The translations under genes and the position numbers were made by a program. The notes under the pieces were generated by a model. That model did no database searches and was not told the origin of the DNA. It worked only from the letters and a program-made list of their open reading frames with translations. Shown in pieces: positions 22,895-34,487 of a DNA stretch of 64,000 bases. Numbering within the stretch: the first letter of the stretch is position 1; each line of letters opens with the position of its first letter. Source of the stretch: Chimonanthus salicifolius (lineage: Eukaryota; Streptophyta; Magnoliopsida; Laurales; Calycanthaceae); NCBI GenBank assembly GCA_013350335.1, contig CM023540.1:54436905-54500904 (forward strand). The letters are read 5' to 3'.

Positions 22895-22895
<1 letters not shown>

Positions 22896-22973
<78 letters not shown>
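22896..22973. repeat. (CA)n(TA)n microsatellite
   Basis: About 20 CA units followed by about 18 TA units with one GT interruption, within the solo LTR. Confidence 0.95.
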
Positions 22974-23064
22974 ATGCCAAAACCATGCAAGTCAATGCTA
23001 TGCCATGGGTGTCATATGCCATGAATCCCACCCATCATCCATATCACAATCACATCGTATTCCT

Positions 23065-23320
23065 CTTGATGTATATGCCACATCAAGGTATTGTCATGAC
23101 TCCCCATGAATGCCTTATCGGTCCCACAGGATGGAGCGTGGACTCTGTTTACATTTCAAACACAGTATATCTCTCCCCACGAATGCCTTATCGGTCCCAC
23201 CGAATGGAGCGTGGACTCCGCTTACAATTCAATCATACGTCTCTTCCCGTATATCCATTGGAATTAGTGTGGATTCCTCCCCACGGTTGTTTATCAGAAA
23301 TCCGAATGTAGCGTGGACTC
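23065..23320 (-). repeat. Hairpin and diverged tandem repeats in solo LTR
   Basis: The inverted repeat CTTGATG...CATCAAG lies at 23065-23087. It is followed by three diverged units of about 85 bp, each with a CCTTATCGGTCCCAC- or TTATCAGAAATCC-like core and GAGCGTGGACTC. The core is the reverse complement of the GGGGCGWCCGATAAACAG-type block next to the stem-loop repeats in the other two LTR families. Confidence 0.6.
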
Positions 23321-23770
23321 CCCTCATTTGTTCCCTCCTATGCCATGCATGAAATATGAGTGCATCATGCCATTTCATATTACACATATAGTATTGAAAT
23401 TCCATTCCTTTAAACATAACATATTGATACCAAAAATAACTCATAACATATAAGAATAAAAATCATCCATATACATAAATCCAGTGTATCAACAAGGTAG
23501 GAATCCTACCAACATCCAAATATCGTCTCCTTGCGTTTTTGTCCAAAAATCGATTACCGATCGCGTCAAGCCGATCGTACGCTCGTTTGTGAAATCCCGT
23601 TACCTTATTACACATAAATCGATTAAAACGATGACCCATTTGATTCCCATCATTCCATGTTCACTTCCACCTATGATTATAGTCCTTAGCCTGATTAAGA
23701 CCCCCAAGGGGATTAAGCCATACCTTAGGGTTGAAAATGTTTTATGTCCATAAAGAAAATGCACTAGTGC

Positions 23771-24821
23771 GGTTCGGCCATACAACATGGCCGAACCTCA
23801 CCCTTTTGGTTTTGACCCCTCTTTTATTTAGTCCTTGTTATTTTAACCAATGCGGGTCCAACCTCATTCCATCTTTGATTCATTAATCCAATCGTCCTTA
23901 GATCCACAAAGGTCATCCATGGTGTTCGGCCATACAACATGGCCGAATCCATGGTGCTTCATTTTTGTCCTTTTAATTCTTAACTTAATAGTCCAAGGTT
24001 ATTTATCTAAAACATACTTAGATCTATAAACATTCCATAGTTAAACATCTAACTTGATGAAACACACTTAGGTCCATGCAAATATCCCCCATGGGGTTCG
24101 TCCATACAACATGGCTGAACCCATGGTTCTTCCATTCCATCTTCTTTCCATCTTAACCCTCATTTCTTAGCTTGATCATTCAATCTCTTGAACATACATG
24201 GATCTACAAAATGATCCATAAAAATGATTCATGGGGTTCGGCCATACAACATGGCCGAACCCATTGTTCCTTGTCTCCATCTTTTTATTTATTTCTTAGC
24301 ATGATAGCCATGGTTCATCATGTATTTAAATCCATAAATATTCTTCCATGGGCTTCGGCCATACATCATGGCCGAACCCTATGGTTCATCATTTCCTCTT
24401 AAAAATTACATACCCATGATTAGATCATTTGATGGGGTTCGGCCATACATCATGACCGAACCTCATCGAATCCTTTTTTGTCCTTAATGATCCTTATACA
24501 TATCAAGATTAGGGTTCAGCCATGCAAGGGCCGAACCATGCTCTTTGATCATTTCTCATATTTAAACATGCATGTTGTCATAAGTCATGTATACATATTG
24601 TCCTTAACAACTTCATTTATATAACCTATCTTACCCATTAGGGTTTTGTCCATTTTTCCATGTCTAAAAACCATATTTCGGATTTTGAACCATACTTCAC
24701 TTTTATGACCATCTCATTGACATTTCTTGGATGGATTTTAAATCCATGGCCTATAACCATTTGGCCAACTTTCCAATCCGAAATGGAACCCCATGGTTTC
24801 GGCCATTCCATAGCCGAGACC
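23771..24821 (-). repeat. Array of eight TTCGGCCAT...ATGGCCGAA palindromes (solo LTR)
   Basis: Positions: 23771-23797 (perfect 11-bp arms GGTTCGGCCAT / ATGGCCGAACC around a 5-nt loop), 23925-23947, 24095-24121, 24235-24261, 24353-24378, 24436-24462, 24513-24537 and 24795-24821. The sequences between them are unrelated to each other. Several loops are ACAAC or ACATC. Confidence 0.85.
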
Positions 24822-24867
24822 ATGGTTCCCTTAACCTCCTTTTAATTAATAAACCTTGTTAAACCAT

Positions 24868-24873
24868 ACATAC
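24868..24873 (-). promoter_or_regulatory. Putative 5' splice site in LTR leader (solo LTR)
   Basis: The minus strand reads ...GGGGAATCG|GTATGT, at the end of a GA-rich stretch (24880-25000 in reverse complement) and just before the palindrome array. It occupies the same relative place as GTGAGT at 37338 and GTAGGT at 48043. Confidence 0.45.
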
Positions 24874-26033
24874 CGATTCCCCGACTCCTTCGTTTTCTTT
24901 CGCTCCGTCTTTCTCCTCCGTTCTTCTCCTTCCTTAGTCTTTTCTTCTACCTCCTTGATCTTCGGCCAAAGAGTGTTGCTTGAGAGGGAGAGGGTTTGAG
25001 GTGAAACCTAAGAGAATGTTCGGCCTAGGGTTGAAGATTGAGAGAGGGAGAGTATGAGATGGGAATTTTCTATCTTTATCTCCCAAGGAGTGGTTCGGCC
25101 AAGGGGTGTGAGATGAGTCCTTCTTATCTTGCCCTAGGGTTTGAAGGTTGAGAGATGAGATGGAAAAACCCTAAGTCTTTTCTTGTCTAATGAGGGTTGG
25201 CCAAGGAGGGCTTGAGAGAGGGAGAGAGTGAATGAGATGAGAGCCCTAGGGTTTTGGTTGATGCTAACCCTAATCTCCCCAACCACCCTCATCAAGATGG
25301 GGTCTTTCCCATGTGTCCCTTGGCTAACCAAGAGGGCACATGGCTTACACTTGTCACATTCCCTCTACCCAACGGTTTTGGTGTCTAGGGTTTCCATGAG
25401 ATGGAAACCCTCCACCTCCCCTTTGACTCAATTAATCTCTTCATCTTCCATGTGACTCACCACCCATCCAACTCACTTAAATAAAACTCATTCTCCTAAC
25501 TCAAGCACTTGAATTTATTCTTAATTAATTAATTCCTTAACTCCACTCACTTCACTTAATCCTCTTGGACTCACCTATGAACTCACCCATGGTTGACCAA
25601 GTCAACCATGGTGGCCGGCCCTACATGTGGCCTTAGACCACACACCACCTCACCTGATGAGGTGGACTTGGGTCCCACTTGGCTATGCCACTTCCATATT
25701 ACCTCATACACTTGCCACCTCACTTGATGAGGTGGGTCCCATGCCTTTAGATTTTAATTGTGTCTATGACCCGATCAAGTTAATTCCTTACCCATTTACC
25801 CTAATCATCAATTCATCTTGACCCATCAGGTCCCAATTGGGCATTTGACCCAATTAACCACATTTACTCAATTAAATAGAATTAACCCTATCCATGATCC
25901 ATTGGACCATAGTTGGGCCATTGCCTCAATTCTTATCCTTCTATTACCCACTCCATCTATAAATCTTAATTTTTAACAATTAAACTAGATAATAGCCAAT
26001 ATAATTATTGCATTGAAAATCCGGGCTATTACA

Positions 26034-26038
26034 GTACT
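26034..26038. repeat. Target site duplication GTACT (right)
   Basis: Matches 22348-22352 exactly. Confidence 0.9.
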
Positions 26039-27681
26039 ATGCCTAATTTCACCAAAAAATGACATCTTTCCCAATTGAGTACTAACTTATTTTCTTTGCA
26101 CCTGACTAACACAAGGATCATATAGTGCAGGCACTGGTCAAAAGTTGATCCAAAGGCTGAGAAATCATCCAGAAAAACTTTCAGGAAACGTTCTACCATG
26201 TTGGAGAAAATACTGATCATGCACCTCTGAAAGGTGGTAGGTGCATTACACAGTCCAAAAGGCATACGATGATAGGCGAACGTACCGAATGGACAGGTAA
26301 ATGTTGTTTTCTCCTGATCTTTAGAAGCAACATAGATCTGGTTATAGCTGGAATAACCATCAAGGAAACAATAGAATGCATGACCGGCTAAATGTTCAAG
26401 CATCTGATCAATGAATAGAAGAGGGAAGTGATCTTTTCGAGTGGCAGTGTTCATCTTTCAGTAATCAATACAAACTCTCCAACCCGTTTGAATGCGTGTT
26501 TGAACTAACTCATTTTCCTCATTTTTTATTACCGCGACACCAGAATTTTTCGGGGCAACTTGGATTGGACTTACCCATGCACTATCTGAAATTGAGTAAA
26601 TGATTCCATCTTCAAGAAGTTTCAAAATTTCAGCTCTCACTACTTCCTGCATTGCTGGATTTAATCGTTTCTGTGGTTCCCTAGATGTTTAGGAATTTTC
26701 TTCCAGATAAATTTTGTGCACGACCACAGAAAGGCTAATTCCTTTGAGATCGACGATGGACCATCATATTGCTTCACGATGATGTCTTAAAACAGTCAGA
26801 AGCTTAGCCTCCTGCTCAGAAGTTAAGTCTGAAGCTATGATAATTGGCAATGTGTTTGAAGGTCCAAGATATGAATATTTGAGAGTTTTAGGAAGAGCTT
26901 TAAGTTCTAATTTTGGTGGCTTCACAATAGACGGGATTGGCACTGATGGATTGACAGAAAGAGGTTCAAATTTGGTGATAATATTCACTTCATTGAAATT
27001 TAAATCCTTGTCTAAGTTAGACAGTGATTTTTGAAATTGATCATTGCAAATGGAGTGAAGGAAAAATTCATCAACAGAACTCTGAATTAAGTTAACCTCG
27101 CATTGATCATTCGTACAGAGAGGTTGTCGACGAAGTCCAAAAACATTGAGTTCAGTTGTTAAATCTCCAAATGAGAATCTAAGCATACCATTTTGGCAAT
27201 TGATCACTGCTTTTACAGTGGCCAGAAATGATCATCCAAGAATGATTGGGATATGTCCACTATTGTCCTGAGTTGATTATGTATCCAATACCACAAAATT
27301 TACATGGAAGTAGAAATTATCAACCTCAACTAGAACGTCTTCTATCACACCTCTGAGAATTTTTATTGAGCGATCAGCTAACTGTAGTGTGACAGAAGTG
27401 GATTTCAATTCTCACAAACCTAACTGCTTGTAGAGAGAATATGGCAGTAGGCTGACATTAGTTCCAATATCTAATAAGGCCCTGTCAATTGTGTATGTAC
27501 CAATTGTACAAGCAATGGTTGGACATCCAGGATCCTTATGTTTGACTGGAAATGTTTTTTTGAGTAGTGTACTCGCATCATCTGCTAGGAAAGCCTTTGT
27601 GGGAACATTGGTTCTCTGTTTCACCGTACATAGGTCTTTGAGAAATTTGGCATACGAAGGTACCTGATTGATGGCATCCAA
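26039..27681 (-). pseudogene. Athila-like pol, first part: protease and reverse transcriptase
   Basis: Protease region at 27681-27412: YAKFLKDLCTVK, then ALLDIGTNVSLLPYSLYKQLGL; the active site reads DIGT where D-S/T/L-G-A/S is usual. A connecting region with INCQNGMLRFSFGDL follows at 27207-26764. RT runs from about 26652 (VVRAEILKLLEDGIIY; VCIDY; MPFGLCNAP near 26240-26265; FLDDFSAFG near 26130-26160). A TGA just after VCIDY (26458-26460) and frame changes elsewhere disable it. At 26034-26038 the gene is cut by the solo LTR insertion. Confidence 0.9.
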
Positions 27682-27921
27682 TAGAGGGATATTGATGCTG
27701 ACATGTTTAAAAACCTCTAGTATGTCACCATAAGGTATCTTTTGTTTTGCTGATAACCTATGAGGATATGGATCCCTTGGTGAAAATGTTTTGTTAGCAG
27801 ATAAATTCGATGGATTTTGGACAGGGGATGAAGTCAGTGAGTTATCTGATTGCTTTGATTGATCATTGATTTTGGATGGATTTAGGCATTTCCACTTTGT
27901 TATCTACATGTTTTCCCGATC

Positions 27922-29379
27922 TCAACGTAGTAATTGATTTAACATCGTCTGGTTTGGATGATGAAACTTCAGACTGTCACTTAGGATTTGGAATAGGTTG
28001 ACTGGGAATTTTACCTTGTTCTCTATCACCAATAGCAGTGGCCAATTGTCCAAGCTGTGTTTCAAGCTTGTGCATAGCTTGCTGGGTAGATTGCATGAAG
28101 TGCTGCAATGTATCCTCAATCGAAGGTTTACGTTGTTGTGGAGGATAAGACTGATTTGACTAATGGGGTGGATGATATGATTGATTTTGAGGTGGTGGCT
28201 GATATGAAGGTGGTCGAAATGACTGATTTTGATATTGAGGAAAGTTTTGATTCATTGGAGATTGATTTTGTCGCCAAGAAAAATTGTGATGATTTCTCCA
28301 ATCAGGATTATATGTAGCAGAGAACGAAGTTCCTTGCTGTCTTCCAAAATTATTGAGTGTATTTACTTGTTCAGTTGAACACTCAGAATTTGATTCCAGG
28401 GAATAGCAATTTTGAGCGGTGTGTCCTGGACTAGAGCACATAACAAAAGATTCAGTATTTGATACTATTGATGGATTCATTGCCTGAGTCATCACTAATG
28501 AGTCAATTTTTTTCGTTAGGTTTTCGATTGCTAACTTAATGTCAAAATCACTATTGACTTCATACAAACCCCCTTTCATTGAGGTTTGTGCTAGAATATC
28601 TTTCTTGGAAAAATCTCATTGCTAAGAATTTTACGCCAATGTTTCCAAGAATGTCCATCCATTGTTTTCAACCAGCTTCAAAAAGTCCCCATTTTTCATA
28701 GGCTTGACCATTTGACGGGTTGATTTGGTTAAACCATCATAGAAAAATTGGACAAGTCTCCATATTTCAAAACCATGGTGGGGACATTGTGTCAATATTT
28801 CTTTGAATCTTTCTAATGGTTGACAGAATTGTTCACTCTCCTTTTGATTGAAGTTTATCATTTTTTTCTTGAGAGCATTTTTTTTTTTTATATTGGGATG
28901 GTGATGGTATTCGCATGTAAAATATTTAGCCATGATTTCATTTTTTCTTTGAGAAAAAAAAGAAATAATCGAAGTAGAATATATTCATCAGTAATTCCTT
29001 GGATTTTAATGGTGGCGTAGATCTCTAAAAATTCTTTCACATGGAGGTACGGATCTTGTCTATCAAGAACATGAAAGGCTGGTAGTAGATGTAAAAGTCA
29101 TGGCTTAAGTTCAAAGGTAACATTGGTTGTAGGTACAACTATACTTGATGGTGTATTGGCTGTGACTGGTGCGAAGTAATCTTGGAGAGTTTTTTTGGTA
29201 ATTTCTTCTGCCATGGGAGATGATGGAGGAGTAGATGAGGTTGATGATGATGGTGAAGTAGGTGAATCGTCTATGTCTATGATTGAGCTGGACTGAGCTC
29301 CAGACACAACAATCGATGTACTGACGGGAAGTCTATCTCTAACCAAGTGATTAGAGGAGTTACGTGACCAATAATGCAT
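27922..29379 (-). pseudogene. Athila-like gag
   Basis: The minus strand from 29379 gives a serine/proline-rich N-terminus. A stop at 29098 follows, then DPYLHVKEFLEIYATIK (about 29020-29075) and the capsid block EQFCQPLERFKEILTQCPHHGFE (about 28760-28840), both usual for Athila/Tat gag. A nucleocapsid finger reads FVMCSSPGHTAQNC at about 28410-28450, with its first Cys replaced by Phe. NPDWRNHHNFSWRQN at about 28265-28310 and a proline/glutamine-rich tail follow. Several stops and frame changes; not functional. Confidence 0.85.
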
Positions 29380-30602
29380 ACACAGACATGATCATACACG
29401 CTAAAACAAATTCACATAAGAAAATGCCTAAGTCTAAATTTAAATTACATTAATGCCAAAAATAAAAAATATTGGCTAATAGGACCCTAAAAATTGTCTC
29501 TAGACTTGCTCATACTTTTGTCTCCAAACAATCTAAGTCTCCAATGAGCGTTCAACCACAAGATGGCCAGGTAAGTTCCTTAGGTCATGCTCGACTGCAA
29601 TGCCTTGGTGACAGAACTAACCTTAGACACCATTCTTGAAGATAAACTAGTTATTGGTTCCAAAATTTGATTTGAATTAAAAAGATTCCTATTGAGCTTG
29701 GAACCCTAATAATCTAGCCTAATGGTTTCTTAATTGATTTTATTAGGAGATGCATAAACCATTTTACTATCTTATTTTTCTAGATATTGTGAATCCAGTC
29801 CTACTTTACCACACAAACATCTAGCAAATATGCAAAACAATAATAAAACAAATCTAACTAATGCATGAATCTAACATCCTAAAATGCATGAGCAATTTAA
29901 ATGTGCAATTGAATTAAAGAACACCCTAGAAAATTTCTATATGAATGCATGAAAATTAAAATAAAATGATTAAGTACTCACCTTAGCGTAGTTTGCATGT
30001 TTTCTAGCAATTTTTAAACAATTTTTTTTTCTTTTGCAATTTTCAAGCACATTGCAAGCAATTTTAAAGCGATGTGCATCCTGCAAAATAACACAAGCAA
30101 ACTGTGGTGTAGAGTCTAAATCAAAGAATGCATGATTCCTAAACTAAAAGAATTGTTCCTGGTCTATAATTAAAGAAGAAGATGTGATATAATCTATAAA
30201 TAAGAATTCCAAACTATGACATGATTATGAAAGTTAAATAAAGTTCACCATATTTAAAAATTTATTCCATGATTCCCAAGATTTGACATCTTATTTTGAA
30301 GATTTCATAAGTTAAGTAGAATTTCTAAGTTTTAGAAAAGTTCTAAGTTTGGAAATTTTTCCACAATTGGAAGGTTTCCAAAACTAGATCAATTACCAAA
30401 AATAGATTTTCTAAAAATGGAAAACTTCCAAAAAAAGATTGATGCAAATTATTGAGATTTTTAATAATTTCTTATTTAAGGTAACTTTCCAAAAATAGAA
30501 AAAGTTTCCATTTTTAAAATTGTTGCAAATAATAGAACTTTCCAAAAATAACAATTTTTCCTAAAAATAATTAATTTTTAAGGAGGACATAATTTAATGA
30601 TT
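29380..30602 (-). other. Leader between PBS and gag of Athila-like element
   Basis: About 1.2 kb, AT-rich, with short repeats of TTTTCCAAAA and AAGCAATTTT type; no coding domain. Confidence 0.6.
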
Positions 30603-30621
30603 TCCCCAAGCAACGGTGCCA
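30603..30621 (-). promoter_or_regulatory. Primer binding site, tRNA-Asp type
   Basis: The minus strand reads TGGCACCGTTGCTTGGGGA; the usual Athila/Tat site complementary to tRNA-Asp is TGGCGCCGTTGCCGGGG, so only a few positions differ. It sits 9 nt inside the 5' LTR edge. Confidence 0.85.
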
Positions 30622-30630
30622 AAAACTTTT

Positions 30631-33248
30631 TGACGGTTTTAAATTTGTAAATCTTGCAAGCGCACGAACCATTTATAGTATAGTATTATGAGTGCGAGGT
30701 CGAACCCAAAGGAAAATCTCAAAGTAGTTAAATTTATGTCCTCTAAAAATGAATTGTTTTTATGAAATTGAATCATTATATGAGTCATGTATCTAACTTG
30801 AAAAATCAGCAAATAAAAAACGTGATTTCTTATTCTTATATGGTGAAATAAATTTTAACCTTAATTATGATTAGGATTTCAAGTTACAAAATTATTTACA
30901 CATCTTCCTAACTTTAATTGAATGGATTTTTGAGAGAGAGTGATTTAAAAGAAATTAAAGAATCAAAGAATTAAAAAATCAATTAAAGAATTAAAGATTA
31001 TATTATACAAGATTTGGGTTAAAACAACTATTACACAACAAACATGAGATATAACATAATTAAAATGCAGAAAATTAAATTGCATGAAAATAAATAACTG
31101 AAATTAAATGTGCAGTAACATAAAGGTTGGTTGTTTGGAATAGGCCGTTCATCACCCAAGATGTGTAAATAAAGTAAAGGCCTAGATCTGAAATTCACTT
31201 AAAGATCTAAAACACATTTCATATTTACTAATAAAACAAGATTTACAACTTTTTAATTTAATTAATCAAAACCTTAATAATTATGATTCAAGTCTTATAA
31301 TCAAGATCCTAACCATTGCATACGCTCATGTTAAGACAATTACATAAAAGTTATTTTCTTGAAATTAAAAATAAAGTATATATAAAAGTATTTTAGAAAT
31401 TAGATGTTCCAGGGTTCTAAATGAATGCTTCACTTTATTAAATGGAAGAATTAAAGTACAAGGCTTTTATAAATTAAATACAAGAAAGACAACAGAAAAA
31501 TAAAAATCTACAACTCTCACTTGTAAATTCGAATGGTGCTCCTGTCTTCTTGTCTTTTGCTCCATCCATTAGTCCTCTTGAATTCCAGGTCACCCTTAGG
31601 GTAATGGGGTATTTATAGGTTTTGAAAAGAGATGGATGGCTTGGATTAAATCAAGGTTTAAGGTGGGAAATCAAAGGACTGGATTGGATCTAAATGGGAA
31701 TGGATGATGGGGATTTAAGTTTGGATTTTAGGGTTGCACAAGGAGAGTCACATGAATTTGGTGTGGCTTTCCTTGGTGTCTAGTCAAGGTGGAGAGAAGA
31801 TAGGAGATTAGGAGAGAAATTAGGACTTGGATTTGCACTGGGAAATTCAAATTTGGCTATGTAGTTTTAGAGTTTGTGCAATGAGATGATGAATGAATGG
31901 ACGAGATTAAGAGTTGAGATGAATGAATGAATGGATGATAGGAAGATGAAATGGAGGATTGACTAGGTGTGAAATTTGCATAGAGGGATTGAGTTGTGCA
32001 GAAATCGTGTATGACATGGATGATGAGGTGTTTTGGGATCTTAGGGATGTATCTCGATGGTTTTTGGTCTAAGTGCATGGAGAGGTTTTAGGTTGCAAAA
32101 ATCATGGGATGATGATGTATAAAATGCGCATGGAGGCTAGCTTGAACTACAAGTTGGTCATTGCTTAGGATTTATGAATGGATGGCTTAGATTAAATGGG
32201 TTTTGATCTAATGGCTCTAAGGAATTTTGCGTGAAATAATTATAGGAATGGGTAGATTCATAGGTGGATCTTAAATGGATGATGACATGCATGCCCTAAG
32301 TCTAAGGTAATGTGTTTATGTGATAGATGCATGTGGAGGCTCTAGGGTTTCTAAGAGATGAATGAGTGAATGAGATTAGATTACCTAATATTTAATGGCT
32401 AAGATGATCAATGCATGAAATGAATGCAAGGATTAATAGGTGGTGCATGGATGAACACTAATCTAAGGTTAATTTGATCATGATGCTGATGGATGACCTA
32501 GATCTAATGATAGATTAATGGATGGGTTAGATTTGATGGTGGATCTAAGTTGACCTAAATTGATGTGTGAGATGGAAGGTTAAGATCTAAGATGGAAATT
32601 GGATGGTGTGGATGTGAAGTTGGGTTATGAGTTTTGGACATAGGTAGTTGGGTTGGACTTAGGTAAATTCAAACATGGACCATGGAGTTCATTGGACTTG
32701 GGCTTTGGATTTGGATCTAGACCTCAACTCAGGCCCATTTGAATTGGATTTGAGAGCTTGGGCCTTAGTTGGACTGAGCTTGTACACTGGCCTGGCCCAA
32801 AGTGTGAAATGCGCATGGTCTTGCATGTGGCTTGGCCCGTTGAAGCTTTGTGGAGCATAGCTTGGCCCACTTGAACTGAGTCTTGGCCCAATGACTTGAA
32901 ATTCAGACTTTGGCACTTGGATTGCAACTTTTAACCTCTAGAATTAAATAATTATTCAACCACTTTAAATCTAAAAATTATTAATTAATCATAGACTCTC
33001 ATAACTGGATCTATATTAATTAATTTACATGAAAATCCTAGAAAGTGACAAAATAATTATAATAATTCTAGGTCTTCTCGTTAAAGCTCTAAACTTGCAA
33101 TCTTTTCTTGTTTTAACCTGATTTTCCTGAACTTTCCATTTTTCACTACAAAACTGACAAACTACATTAAATGCATCATTAGATACAAATTTGAGGATTA
33201 ACTAACCTAATAATCAGGGGTAAAAATGTAATATTTCAATGCTCAACA
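30631..33248 (-). repeat. 5' LTR of Athila-like element
   Basis: Plus-strand limits TGACGGTTTTAAATTTG and ...GCTCAACA; aligns with 15131-17790 apart from small indels (for example about 20 bp missing near 32255). Confidence 0.92.
31610..31617 (-). promoter_or_regulatory. TATA box of 5' LTR (Athila-like)
   Basis: The minus strand reads CCTATAAATACCCC; same site in the 3' LTR at 16126-16133. It would start transcription toward gag. Confidence 0.65.
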
Positions 33249-33253
33249 GGTCT
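33249..33253. repeat. Target site duplication GGTCT (right)
   Basis: Pairs with GGTGT at 15126-15130. Confidence 0.7.
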
Positions 33254-34487
33254 CTAGGAAATTGGGTAACCAATAACTATCTTAGAGTGCTTTGCCTTCC
33301 TCTCTCTCAATCTCAATCTATGGAAGAATGGATTATGAAATGGTTCACTTATGTGAAGTGCATGGAGAAGAGCTGGGATCTCTGGGAATGCCTTTGGATG
33401 TTCATATTCAAAGCTCTCTCCAAGTGTCCAATCCAAACTCATCAAGGTTTGGAGAATATATAGGCAAACACAAAAATCCCAACTCTGGGTTGTCGATGGG
33501 TCGTCTTGGTTGACGAGTCGGTACTGGCGAAATGTCGTTGCAATTTGACCGTTAAGCTTCCAACGGATATAAAACGGTCACTACCAATGGGTCGGTCACC
33601 TCGATGGGTCGACATGACTTATAGTCAATGTGTCTGTTTGTTGATCGTATCGACCTGAGGTAAAACCATGCAGACAGAGTTTCAAGGCCAGAAACTTGTC
33701 AAACCTACGTGGACATGTCGGTACCATTGATGGGTCAGTCCTGGTACTCTCGATGGGTCAATGCCCTCAATATGTCTGTTTGAGAGTACCTCAGAGTTCT
33801 AAGTTCCAGAACTCGCACAACCCAGGTCGATGTGTCGTGCTTACCGATGGGTCTATCTTTCCTCATCGATATGTCGGTGTGCACGAGAGACTCAATCTGA
33901 GAGCGACCTGGTTTTACAATCTGTTCCTAACCAGAAGCTTGATTTTTCCAGTCGATGTATCATTGACCTCGATGGGTCGATCTTGTCATCACCAATGGGT
34001 CGATGAACTCGATATAGTCGATCTGAGTGCAACCTCGAATGACAGTGTATTCATTCTAGAACCTTTGTCAATTCGGTTGATGTGTTGAATACCATGACGG
34101 GTCTGTCCTGTCTCACTAATGGGTCGGTGGACTTGACAGGTCAACCTGACAGTTTACCAGTTTTCCAATGTTTATCCCATCTGGTTCTGTGACTGTCTAG
34201 GGTGCACCAAAGATTGTTAATGTTTTTACCAATATGTTCCACTAAGCCTAGGCAAGGTCCACTAAGGGTGTGGATTCAACCTAAAGTTATCTATGGCGAA
34301 TATACCTTTGGTGATTGCCATACACATGGTGATGCTTGAATCTTCAACTTGTTCTTCCATCTTGAGATCTTGATTCAATCTTCACAACACCTTGAGTCTT
34401 GTAATCTTGTTTCAACCTTCCGAGACAATGCTTCACCTAAGTCATGGAATTGACAAATAGGTGACTCGGCAAGACGGGGCACTAACA
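33254..34487 (-). repeat. 5' LTR of the old gag-only element, distal part
   Basis: Continues the LTR interrupted at 15130. It ends ...GGGGCACTAACA, the reverse complement of the TGTTAGTGCCC start of its relatives. Between 33490 and 34140 it is dense in GATGGGTCGGT/GACCCATC words, the same hairpin motif as in the plus-strand element. Confidence 0.8.

Larger units (their letters stand above)
22353..26033 (-). mobile_element. Solo LTR (3.68 kb) of a Tekay/Del-like gypsy family
   Basis: On the minus strand it begins TGTAATAGCCCGG and ends GGGCGGGGCGTTAAA, matching the terminal sequences of the LTRs at 36237 and 46695 (TGTAA... and ...GGGCGGG(G)TGTTACA). There is no internal region and the 5-bp duplication is perfect, so it formed by recombination between two LTRs. 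It splits the Athila-like RT gene between GIVL and GHIIS. It carries eight TTCGGCC palindromes, a microsatellite and a GA-rich leader. Confidence 0.92.
15131..33248 (-). mobile_element. Athila-like Ty3/gypsy retrotransposon, 18.1 kb including a nested solo LTR
   Basis: LTRs of 2660 and 2618 bp, a tRNA-Asp-type PBS, gag with the NPDWRNHHNFSWR segment typical of Athila, protease preceded by YAKFLKDLCTVK, RT with FLDDFSAFG, RNase H and integrase, all on the minus strand. Removing the nested solo LTR leaves about 14.4 kb. Stops and frameshifts in gag and pol show it is dead. Its LTRs differ visibly (substitutions every 20-30 bp plus indels), so it is much older than the element at 46695-59525. 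A 2.57-kb stretch between pol and the 3' LTR carries an additional ORF. Confidence 0.92.
3443..34487 (-). mobile_element. Old copia-type gag-only LTR element (TR-GAG-like), split by two later insertions
   Basis: The pieces in minus orientation are: 5' LTR at 33254-34487 plus 14461-15130, PBS remnant, gag at 13318-14295, more internal sequence at 12796-13317 and 3958-5057, and a truncated 3' LTR at 3443-3957. The LTR pieces align with each other across the two insertions: the block ending at 15130 continues at 33249, exactly as one continuous sequence does around 3700-3740. Its termini resemble those of the intact relative at 5063-12790. No pol is present in what remains. The 3' LTR lacks its distal part, and I found no matching target duplication. 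Confidence 0.75.

Noticed and set aside
22846..23031. 61-codon frame with IYIYIYI and CVCVCV repeats
   Set aside because: Translation of the (CA)n(TA)n microsatellite.
23771..24821. TTCGGCC palindromes as tRNA-type B boxes (pol III promoters)
   Set aside because: The core GTTCGGCC lacks the A required in the B-box consensus and no A box or T-run terminator is arranged around them.
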